Positions 57,986-64,000 of a stretch of DNA of 64,000 nucleotides are shown here, piece after piece. Position 1 is the stretch's first letter; each line of letters starts with the position of its first letter. A model generated the notes under the pieces. The model was not told the origin of the DNA. It saw only the letters and a list, made by a program, of their open reading frames with translations, and searched no databases. The translations under genes were made by a program, and so were the position numbers. Location: contig CM055190.1 of the NCBI GenBank assembly GCA_029224185.1, positions 21,702,620-21,766,619 of the forward strand, read 5' to 3'. Source of the stretch: Karalla daura. Lineage: Eukaryota; Chordata; Actinopteri; Chaetodontiformes; Leiognathidae.

Positions 57986-60900
57986 CATTGTCTGGGTAAG
58001 AATCAGGAGCAATAACGGATGGTGCTTGGTCGCTAACTTGTGCTGCCCCCACATGGCCAGAAAAGCGCATTCTCAAAAATCAAGGACCAATGTTGATGTA
58101 AAACAGTGATACTTCTTCGTTGTTTGCACTGCACAGGATTTGACTTTCACATTTCACCTACCAGTCTCTGAATAGGAGGAGTCGGTCATGGGAGTGTCCG
58201 GAGACTGACAGCGGAGCGCTGAGCCTGAGCCCTCCGACACTTCCTCCTCGTCTTCCTTCATCACCTCATCGATATCATCTTCCTCCTCGTCCTCCTCCTC
58301 CCCGTTTCCCCTCGTGTAGCCCTCCCCTTCCTGTTCCTCCTCTGCGTCCCTCCCATTGCTGCTGAGAGAGGCTTTCTGGAGGAGCCCACGCCCTCCTCCG
58401 TCGAGGAGCGCGTTGGTCTCGTTGAGGTTTCGGGTCTGGGTGTCGAGTGCCTCTGGGCCGCGTAGATTATCGCAGAGGTCCACCCCACCCAGCTGAACCT
58501 CGGACATCACTCTGCCTTTACTCTCAAACTGACCTGGAGATGGAGCATAGGATCGGTCACAATGCAGATAGACGAGCAGATGGTTCGATCAGTAGAAGTT
58601 TTATTGGTTCCCTCGGGGAAATGTGTGCAATTTCAATCTGGATCTGAGTTATTCAGTGTTGTTTATATTGTGTTTTTGTGGTTACCCGTATCCGTAATCT
58701 TGAGATTACGCAAATCAAAACACTCACCACCATGATCCATCTGTCACCGCCCTTAAAATGTTTGACCTCTTAGCCTGAAGGACGGCGCTGCCTTTCTGAG
58801 ACGAGCCCTTCTTCCAGCCTGCAGAGTTACGAGGGTGAGACAAAACAGAAGCCAAATGTGAGAGGGAGGGAAATGACAAACACCAGGAAAGTTAAACTCC
58901 ACTCAGGCACGACAGCAGAGAAAGGACGGAGAGATAGGAAACGAGTTCAGCGTCATTCCGCATTCGTGTAACAAACCCCGGGGCTTAAAGTGAGTCTGGA
59001 GAAAAAATAAAACCTCAAAGTGCAGCTGTCCCACCAACACCATTAGACACCTGATTTGCTGACTCAAGACTTTAACCTGACGAGGAGTCTTTCAGGAAGA
59101 AAGAACGACAAACAAGTGAATTGTGACCGGCTAGATAAACACTGTGATTACGGTAATTAATGTAGATTAGATTTGCTCATGCTTGTTTTACTCTGTCCTG
59201 CGGTTTATCTGCCTAATGGAAATCCACAGAGTCAGAATAAGATTCATTGCCAGGTAGTTATACAACTAAGTTATTCAGCTGTGGGGAATTTCCTTTGGTG
59301 ATTGGTACAGAAATCAGGAAGTACACATGAGATTAGCACACAGAGTATACGAAATGAGCGGGAAAGTAATGCATAGCAAAAATACAAGACAGACAAGATG
59401 TCTACATACAAAGATGGACGGCTACACATTTAAAAACACCACCACTGCAGACGCAACCTGAATAATCTATGTTGAGGTAAGTTCATCAACTCTTCGTAGA
59501 GGGGAATTATTCAAGGGCGGGATCACTAGATTAAGGCCCGTTATGAAAGCATACAAACTGGTAAATCAGAGTACTGTACAAACCAGTATTGTGCAACAGC
59601 GCACTGGTACATTTTGACTGGTTGCCCAAACAACCCGCCACCTAGGCACAACTGGCGCCATCACACGCATCTCATAAGTGTGCCACACAGCTCCTCACAC
59701 ACAAACACACAAACACACACACACAGGACCCATCCTAGAAATCAAAAAGTTTAGACTACCTCTGCTCCTCGGAACACAAAAATGACTAGCAACACTGCAA
59801 CCAGTTCTTCCCTGGCTACAGAATTACCATATTGTGAGCCAAAAGTTCAACTTCAAGAGCCATTTCAACTTCAACAACTCTAAAGTGCACACATCGAGGC
59901 TAATGAAAGCCAATCTCAGAGGAATGACGCTGTCCTGGTTTCCTGCAGCACCAGGCTAATTGTTCTTCCTCTAACTCTCTGGTGGTGCCCTGACTCAGCC
60001 AAGGTTGAGTCGGGTAGAGACAGAGGCCCAGTCCCTGCTGTCATCCAAAGCTCTTAAAAACAATCTGTAATGCTGTGGCACCTATGCACAAGTGACTTGC
60101 CTTGAGGGATGGGACTATTAAACAGTAGTATCCAATGAGAGTTGAGAAGCGTCTTCTGGAGACGACGCCATCTGGAGAAGTGCTTCATCCCGCGGGACAG
60201 ACATCCTAACCCGGCTTTGAGAGATACACACACTACAGTGTAGGAGATGAGAGACTATTCCGGAGTCTCATTACTACTCCAAAGCTCTGGGGGGAGGGCT
60301 AAAACAGTCCCAGACCACGACAAACAACTGCGACGCTGAAGCTTACGCAAGAGTAACCCCCTGATTACACACTCAGGTGTGATTACCTGTCGCGAACACT
60401 GGATTTGGATCTACACTGCCTCCATCTCCCACCGAGCTGTCTGTCCATACAGCCATCCATTACCAGCTTTTTTTGTCTGCACCCTGCTCCACGGGAGAGC
60501 ATGAATAATGAAAGGCAGAAGAGGAAGAAGAAGAGGAGGAGGAGGAGGGGGGGCGGGGGGGGATCTGGCCAAAAGGAGTGTGTCGGGCCACTGCAAGGAA
60601 CAGGAAAAGAAAGCAGAGTAACAGACAAAACAATCTTAAGATTAAATGGATTGTTAATTAGTCCAACTAATGAGATGAGGAGAGGTGTTAAAAGGGTCTG
60701 ACTCATGTCCATCGGGTTTGCACCTTTGTGTTATGTACACTGGGAAGTTAATGCATCTCAGACAGGCCCAAAAAACAAAATTTGCAGCTTTAGATGTCTG
60801 GCCATTGTCTTCCAGCAGTAACATTTTCACCACAAGTTAGTCCCAACAATCCCAATTGACACTTTTTGTTTCTGCCTGTCCTCTTTATTCTGTATACTTG

Positions 60901-61835
60901 TTGTAAAAGACCATTTTGTTATACACACGACCTGCGTGTCTTCACAGGTCTTCTGCCCAACCCTCTTCCTCTCTCTCTGTGAATGTGGCCACTGCCAGGA
61001 CTTAAACAGAAAGCAGTGCAACAGACAAAACCACCCAAAGCTTACTCACACAAGGACTGCTGGGTTGATTAAAGACGGGCAAGCGACAAGTCTCACCATC
61101 AGGGTTCCATCCATGTATTACAAAGCAATCACAACCATCAACACTGCGTGAAAGAAAGCAAACAAACGAAAAAAAACAGAGGCAGGAGGCAGTGCGTATC
61201 GATGCTTTGACACTAATTAAGCAGCCAGCGAATTAATTAACCTGATTACTTCAGGATCCAGCCAGCCAGCCATTATCGTATCCACTTTGAAATACTACTT
61301 TATGTGACAGGGATCAGCAGCGCCCATAAGGTGGAGGTGGGGGGGGGGTAAAAACAGCCTACACAGGTCTCCGGTCCACTGCTGGGCTACTTCTTCGGGA
61401 TGAGCGGTTATAGATCTAGAGTGATAGAGCCAGGGGACGTGTTTACCCCGGGGTTAACGCGGTCGCTATCGCAACGGTTAACGCTGAGAGCCGCGCGCGA
61501 CGATAAAAGGGGGACAACACGTCAGGACAACGGCTAACGTCTGTCCTTTAGCGACGTTAGCCGCAAACACGATAACCCAGTTCACTGGAAGCATTCCCAG
61601 TCTGCCCTGTCAGAGACCATTCCCAGTCTGCACTGGTGCTAGACTGGTTCGCCCCGAGCTAACGTAAGCTAGCAGACACATCTGGGCAGCACCGCGCCTC
61701 GCACGAAAGCCGAATAAAATGTAACGTGACGTTAGGTGAAGTCGAGTCCAGTTAACGCTGGTCCAGGTTGTACTCACGGGTGTGTAGAGGAGGAGGAGGA
61801 GGAGGAGAGGAGCTGTCGGGCAGAGACTCGGGCAT
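44543..61835 (-). CDS. cnst: cnst, consortin (connexin-sorting protein; 12 coding exons)
   Basis: Consortin is a tail-anchored trans-Golgi protein that binds connexins and promotes their delivery to the plasma membrane; it is also listed as PP1 regulatory subunit PPP1R64 (family knowledge). The spliced model is 2,259 nt, 752 residues; human is 725. Layout: Pro-rich N-terminus, acidic block, Ser/Thr/Pro-rich segment (about 145-290), a TPR-like stretch containing LHQIAEAF and QLERLYHQRVLDNL (about 308-355), a long acidic region (412-629), SILK (638-641), RVRF (671-674), a membrane span (about 691-713) and a Cys-containing lumenal tail ending at 752. GLVSILKKR, KRRVRF and SVGGTALYC match human consortin closely. 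Phases join at every exon. The gene lies head-to-tail behind tfb2m, as in human. The first exon is the least certain part, since a second start is possible in the exon at 58,728-58,818. The nearest AATAAA downstream of the stop is at 41,327-41,322, implying a 3.2-kb 3' UTR. Confidence 0.92.
44752..45655 (-). other. cnst intron 11
   Basis: Intron between coding exons 11 and 12; nothing else recognised. Confidence 0.85.
45656..45818 (-). CDS. cnst: cnst coding exon 11 (SILK and RVxF PP1 docking motifs)
   Basis: Residues 630-683. Contains APGLVSILKKR and SKRRVRFRVPDDGYEH. The SILK-then-RVxF order about 30 residues apart is the standard PP1 docking layout and is conserved in human consortin. Confidence 0.94.
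46400..46580 (+). repeat. tRNA-like dispersed repeat, plus copy, in cnst intron
   Basis: Diverged copy with GCACCCTGCAATAGACTGGA, GAGACCTAATCCCTGCCCTC and tail AATGGATGGAT. Confidence 0.5.
46583..46625 (+). repeat. Short dispersed repeat end (GAGGGATCAATAAAGATTC)
   Basis: Second copy of the GGATCAATAAAG element end, here followed by TCTATCTATC. Confidence 0.6.
47193..47363 (-). CDS. cnst: cnst coding exon 10
   Basis: Residues 573-629. An acidic run is followed by ADIIRLAASLDDMAKLITVE, which lines up with the human segment LSLDDLAKRIEIAEV just before SILK. Confidence 0.9.
47600..47830. repeat. Dispersed repeat (TAATCGGCTAGTC type) in cnst intron
   Basis: ACTAGTTGATTAATCGGCTAG, ACTATTTTAACAATCGATTAG and TTTGCTGGTTTCTTTGGTCTG match the order of a common fish element; it is the best copy in this window. 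Confidence 0.6.
47856..47956. repeat. TCTA microsatellite in cnst intron
   Basis: About 24 TCTA units directly after the dispersed repeat. Confidence 0.97.
48105..48586 (-). CDS. cnst: cnst coding exon 9 (long acidic region)
   Basis: Residues 412-572. Low-complexity Glu/Asp/Ser/Gln-rich sequence, as in the poorly conserved middle of human consortin. The acceptor is TCCTTCCTCAG and the donor GAG|GTAACG. Confidence 0.85.
48587..50390 (-). other. cnst intron 8
   Basis: AT-rich intron between coding exons 8 and 9. Holds a near-perfect palindrome at 48,893-48,917. No other gene seen. Confidence 0.8.
48893..48917. repeat. 12-bp inverted repeat with 1-nt spacer
   Basis: AGATGGATAGAT and ATCTATCCATCT separated by a single A. 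Confidence 0.9.
50391..50457 (-). CDS. cnst: cnst coding exon 8
   Basis: Encodes CASLDVLTPPSDESAAVPPH and TS. The acceptor is TTATTACAG and the donor TCAG|GTGAGA. It is supported by an open frame and matching phases. Confidence 0.75.
50549..50570 (-). CDS. cnst: cnst coding micro-exon 7 (22 nt)
   Basis: Encodes PSAKDAA. The acceptor CTTCGCGCAG and donor GCG|GTAAGC are both strong and the phases fit exons 6 and 8. It is short and has little homology, so it is supported mainly by splice signals and phase. Confidence 0.7.
50751..51203. repeat. GT and CA microsatellites in cnst intron
   Basis: GT at 50,751-50,796, CA at 50,946-50,995 and CA at 51,177-51,203. A further CA/TA run is at 51,636-51,668, just 3' of coding exon 6. 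Confidence 0.95.
51687..51768 (-). CDS. cnst: cnst coding exon 6
   Basis: Encodes SQCRRTSPELATQHLDTLRH and ICQTHS; human has LTKICATHQ at the same place. The acceptor is TTCTTCTAG and the donor AGCCG|GTCAGT. Confidence 0.85.
51769..52617 (-). repeat. cnst intron 5 with GT microsatellite
   Basis: Otherwise plain intron. The GT run at 52,563-52,602 lies about 15 bp from the exon 5 donor. Confidence 0.85.
52618..52704 (-). CDS. cnst: cnst coding exon 5 (TPR-like helix)
   Basis: Encodes QRALWCIQLERLYHQRVLDN and on to LQEQW, nearly the same pattern as human FIQLERLYHEQLLANLSAIQEQW. A GT tract begins right beside its donor. Confidence 0.92.
52705..53872 (-). other. cnst intron 4
   Basis: No further exon recognised; pyrimidine-rich in part (53,480-53,640). 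Confidence 0.75.
53873..53903 (-). CDS. cnst: cnst coding micro-exon 4 (31 nt)
   Basis: Encodes IAEAFVLHQD plus one base, matching human IAESYFQEED. The acceptor CTCTGCAG follows a GA/CT tract. The donor is GACT|GTATCC, a weak site supported by the homology across the junction (HQD-YQRAL). Confidence 0.85.
53904..55869 (-). other. cnst intron 3
   Basis: Contains GA tract 54,193-54,228, GT tract 54,331-54,356 and a GGA run at 54,370-54,400. No gene otherwise seen. Confidence 0.8.
55870..56384 (-). CDS. cnst: cnst coding exon 3 (Ser/Thr/Pro-rich)
   Basis: Residues 144-315. A mucin-like Ser/Thr/Pro/Ala stretch is followed by LLQSLEQLAQRGDDTHLPQY, which leads into the conserved TPR-like part. 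The acceptor is CCCCCTGCAG and the donor CAG|GTAACC. Confidence 0.87.
56385..58161 (-). other. cnst intron 2
   Basis: Holds a fragment of the TTAATCGATTA-type repeat at 56,645-56,745 (CTGCAACAGCTAATCAGTTA) and a long GT run at 57,915-57,984. No exon seen. Confidence 0.8.
57915..57984. repeat. GT microsatellite
   Basis: About 70 bp of uninterrupted GT. Confidence 0.97.
58162..58533 (-). CDS. cnst: cnst coding exon 2
   Basis: Residues 20-143. Holds MSEVQLGGVDLCDN and a strongly acidic Glu/Asp block. The acceptor is CATCTCCAG and the donor ACTG|GTAGGT. Confidence 0.85.
58590..58622 (-). repeat. Short dispersed repeat end, reverse copy
   Basis: AGTTTTATTGGTTCCCTCGG then GGAAATG, the reverse of TTTCCCCGAGGGAACCAATA. 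Confidence 0.55.
58728..58818 (-). CDS. cnst: cnst optional exon with alternative start (MDHG)
   Basis: A 91-nt segment with a good acceptor (CTCTGCAG) and donor (GTG|GTGAGT). ATG at 58,740-58,738 followed by GATCATGGTG gives MDHG and splices in frame to exon 2. If it is included after exon 1, the exon 1 frame runs through it and meets TGA at the start of exon 2. It is therefore either an alternative first coding exon (the rest being 5' UTR) or a poison exon. Human consortin begins MDDSD, which weakly favours MDHG. Confidence 0.4.
59225..59460 (+). repeat. Dispersed repeat (GATTCATTGCCAGGTAGTTAT type)
   Basis: GATTCATTGCCAGGTAGTTA, GGGGAATTTCCTTTGGTGAT and ATACAAGACAGACAAGATGT occur in the order of a widespread fish element. 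Confidence 0.6.
61531..61563. repeat. 11-bp perfect inverted repeat in cnst promoter
   Basis: CGGCTAACGTC (61,531-61,541) and GACGTTAGCCG (61,553-61,563) with an 11-nt spacer. Each arm carries an AACGTC/GACGTT core. Confidence 0.85.
61778..61835 (-). CDS. cnst: cnst coding exon 1 (preferred model)
   Basis: Encodes MPESLPDSSSPPPPPPLHT plus one base and ends at CACACCC|GTGAGT. It joins in frame to the exon at 58,533 and lies inside the CpG-rich promoter block. The ATG context is weak (C at -3) and the Pro run comes from a CCT repeat, so this start is an inference. Confidence 0.6.
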
Positions 61836-62040
61836 CAGACCAGACAAGACAGTGCGCTGCGGATGTTGTTGTCCTGACTGGAGGTAGTGTCACCTACTGA
61901 CAGACAGGCAGGCAGGCAGGCAGGCAGGGTGGGAGCTACCGCTGTCATCAGGCCTGAGCAGAGGGAGAGGGGCTGCTGCCGAAGCTGCAGCCGAGGCCGC
62001 TGGCGCCATCTTGTGCTCTCCTGCTGTCACCGCGCGCCAC

Positions 62041-63562
62041 AGGCTTCTCTCCCTCTAACCAGCGGCTCTGAGCCAGTCGCAAAAATGGAATTATTTTAAA
62101 TGTCCTAAACTGTTTCTTGTTATTTTGGAATTTTATTTTCACATCGAGGTTTTCGGTGATAGCTAAATGCATTTTGTTCATGGCCTTCCCTGGTTCAGAA
62201 CTTTCCCCTAAAACAGTCCCCTGTAAAACAGTCCCCTAAAACTTTACCCTCTGTTTCCCAAAACAGAGGGGAACTCTGTTTTGGTCATTGTGAGATTGCA
62301 TTTGTCTGTGTGTGTCCTTATGGTTGTGGAGAATAAACCACCCTGTTAAGTGTTTTGAAAGCCTCGCATCTGCCAGATGACATTAGATCAAGATCATGTG
62401 CAACACACAATGTCTGTTTTTATTTACAGAACCTATGTGCAATATTACATTTTCACTTATTCATACACATTCAACTCAAATGCAATTCATCTGTGTTTGT
62501 CTCCAGAGCAAAGGATTGCAAGAATTTCATTTTGACTTCCGATTCCAAGGAGCTAAAAGAACATACATTACCACAGTTATATGTTTGCAAGGTTTGGATT
62601 GATGATAGGTCACCAAAGATTCCACGACACCACAGCAGTAGTAAATATATAAAAGAAATCTATTATATTGCCCCCCCACCATGTGCACCCAGAGATTACC
62701 TGTAATGGATTCAGTCTGGCAAAGGCACTCCATCGTAATAATAGAACCGACAGTGATTTTACAATTTATTCAAAAAATTATATTAGCCTCAACGCTTGCA
62801 CATTCAATGACATGTCGAGCCATTTAAACAGTGAATATACAAAAATATACACCCATGACATACCACAGTGAAAAGCTGTCACACACAGTCACTCCCCTAA
62901 ACGTATGCTTTACAAAACTATACAAAATACATGCAGGGTTCTGTGAATCTGTCAGCATGGCATACTGCATCAGCTTCAGTGCAGTTCAATCAATCATTGA
63001 TTTCAATCAATCATTCAACTGGACATGGACTTTTATGAATGATGACCTGTATCATGCAGCGCCTCCATTAAAGTCTCTGGAGACTCAACTCGGATTTTTC
63101 TACCACATGATTTTATTTAGAATGAGACCTTTCTTTTGGGCCTTTTTTTTAAAAATTAGAGACAGTTTTGCTTGCACTGGAAATCAAACATCCCACAAGA
63201 AGCTGAGAGAAAAGGAAAAACCTGCTATTATTTTTACCACTTTCCACCTTAACTCATGTGAATCCAGTTCAGAAAATCATTGACAGTCAGATATCAGATC
63301 ATTCTCCAATTCCCAGTCGGTAATAGCATTTTCCCCACCAGTCACCCCTAACAGACTTGTTTAAAAGCAGGTAACAAATGCATTATGCAGTCTATCTATA
63401 AAGAACATTTTAGCTACTGCCATTTGTTGCTTCTGTCTGCATCTTCTGTGTGTTCTGATTACATTACTTTGCTCTTTTTTGTTTTAAATTACATTGTACT
63501 TTTTTTAAAATTTTGTTTCTTATTAACATATTCACATAGCCTGCATGTCTTACATGCAGGTC
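62041..63562. other. Intergenic region cnst - tfb2m, partly tfb2m 3' UTR
   Basis: AT-rich. tfb2m poly(A) candidates are at 63,117-63,112 and 62,770-62,765. A local duplication of AAAACAGTCCCCT is at 62,210-62,240. No other gene seen. Confidence 0.5.
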
Positions 63563-63752
63563 TTATGCCCAACCCTCCCTTTGTGTGTTCTCCAAAATCT
63601 CCTCGTAGAGCCAGCTCTGTGTGAACTCCTGACTTTTGTCCATCAGCTGGAAAAGCCTGAGATACTCCTCTGGATACACGTGGCCTGTCAGTATGTCCTC
63701 CTGCATGCCCATCTCCATGAGCAGCTTTTTCCCGCTATCTGGAGACCACAGG
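63563..63752 (-). CDS. tfb2m: tfb2m last coding exon
   Basis: 190 nt: one base completing the split codon, 62 codons and stop TAA. The acceptor is GTTTTACAG. Confidence 0.92.
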
Positions 63753-64000
63753 CTGTAAAACGCACAGACAGAAGAGGAAAGCAATGAGAAAAAGTTCAAT
63801 GGATATACAAGAAAAAATTTTAATATTATAGCGATCTTGATACAGTTCTGTGATGCGATGCGCAGTTTTGCACGCGTGTTGCTTACTTGAGTCTGTCGAT
63901 GAGCTTGGCCTTCCTCTTTGCCAGACACTGTTTGATCATCATCAGCAGAGTGGAAGCATTAGACGGCGTGAGGCCTCCTGAAAACAGCTCGGCACGCGGA
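63563..64000 (-). CDS. tfb2m: tfb2m, mitochondrial transcription factor B2 (last two exons; 5' part beyond window)
   Basis: TFB2M is a mitochondrial rRNA dimethyltransferase-like protein that opens mitochondrial promoters together with POLRMT and TFAM (family knowledge). Only the C-terminal 99 or so residues are here. The visible sequence runs ELFSGGLTPSN, LLMMIKQCLAKRKAKLIDRL, then SPDSGKKLLMEMGMQED, YPEEYLRLFQLMDKS and WLYEEILEN. The human C-terminus has LTPMN, LLKHCFGRR, IGKQED and KWLYDETLED at the same places. The two exons join across one intron (63,753-63,886) with a GTAAGC donor and TTTTACAG acceptor. The gene lies upstream of cnst in the same orientation, as in human 1q44. Possible AATAAA signals are at 63,117-63,112 and 62,770-62,765. 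Confidence 0.93.
63887..64000 (-). CDS. tfb2m: tfb2m penultimate coding exon (cut by window edge)
   Basis: At least 114 nt, continuing past the right edge. Ends with GACAGACTCAA|GTAAGC, two bases into a codon. Confidence 0.92.

Larger units (their letters stand above)
58819..61777 (-). other. cnst intron 1, 5' part
   Basis: First intron of the preferred cnst model. Contains the repeat at 59,225-59,460 and a GGA/GAA-rich patch at 60,515-60,560. No further exon could be supported; a GT donor at 60,384 ends an open frame but no acceptor model fits the downstream phase. Confidence 0.7.
61430..62040 (-). promoter_or_regulatory. CpG-rich promoter region of cnst
   Basis: Dense CpG compared with its surroundings and next to cnst exon 1. 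Visible inside: three RGTTAACGC sites (61,452-61,460, 61,476-61,484, 61,750-61,758), an 11-bp perfect inverted repeat at 61,531-61,563, and a CAGG microsatellite at about 61,902-61,928. No TATA box seen. Promoter role is inferred. Confidence 0.65.

Noticed and set aside
60383..60712. Possible cnst first exon starting MDGCMDRQLGG with a GT donor at 60,384
   Set aside because: It ends two bases into a codon, which does not fit exon 2, and no acceptor-linked model worked.

Overview
The window is vertebrate nuclear DNA, almost certainly from a ray-finned (teleost) fish. Evidence: GT/AG-spliced genes with short to medium introns, CpG-rich promoters, very abundant CA/GT, GA, TCTA and GGAT simple repeats, and several dispersed repeat families that look like those common in teleosts (family assignments are from memory; no search was run). 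No bacterial or viral genes, CRISPR arrays or intact transposons were seen.

Right half (33.9-64.0 kb), all on the minus strand: (1) ddx21, a nucleolar DEAD-box RNA helicase, complete, 16 coding exons from 40,187 down to 33,885, 768 residues, with DEVD in motif II. (2) cnst (consortin, a connexin-sorting trans-Golgi protein that docks PP1), complete, 12 coding exons from 61,835 down to 44,543, 752 residues by my model, with a C-terminal membrane anchor and a SILK plus RVxF pair. A CpG-rich promoter lies at 61.4-62.0 kb. One optional exon at 58.7 kb gives a second possible start. (3) the last two coding exons of tfb2m (mitochondrial transcription factor B2) at 63,563-64,000, cut by the right edge. 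The tfb2m-cnst pair is also adjacent in human 1q44, whereas human DDX21 is on chromosome 10, so this neighbourhood joins two ancestral blocks.

Left half (0-33.8 kb) is mostly non-coding. At the extreme left edge two minus-strand segments (1-84 and 352-434) have good splice sites and compatible phases; they look like exons of a gene I do not recognise that continues off the left side. The rest holds dispersed repeats, simple-sequence tracts, a 440-bp GGAT minisatellite with a 100-bp higher-order unit, an orphan GC/CpG-rich block at 24.3-24.95 kb with a small ORF in a strong Kozak context, and several short regulatory-looking elements: tandem octamer sites, a TAATTA inverted repeat next to an AGGTCA direct repeat, and a TAAT/Sox-rich block near 30 kb.

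I found no convincing new multi-gene system. The most unusual points are the left-edge exon pair, the cnst promoter and alternative first exon, the tandem octamers beside the minisatellite, and the orphan CpG block. Exon models were made by hand from splice consensus, reading phase and remembered human homologues, so boundaries may shift by a few bases.
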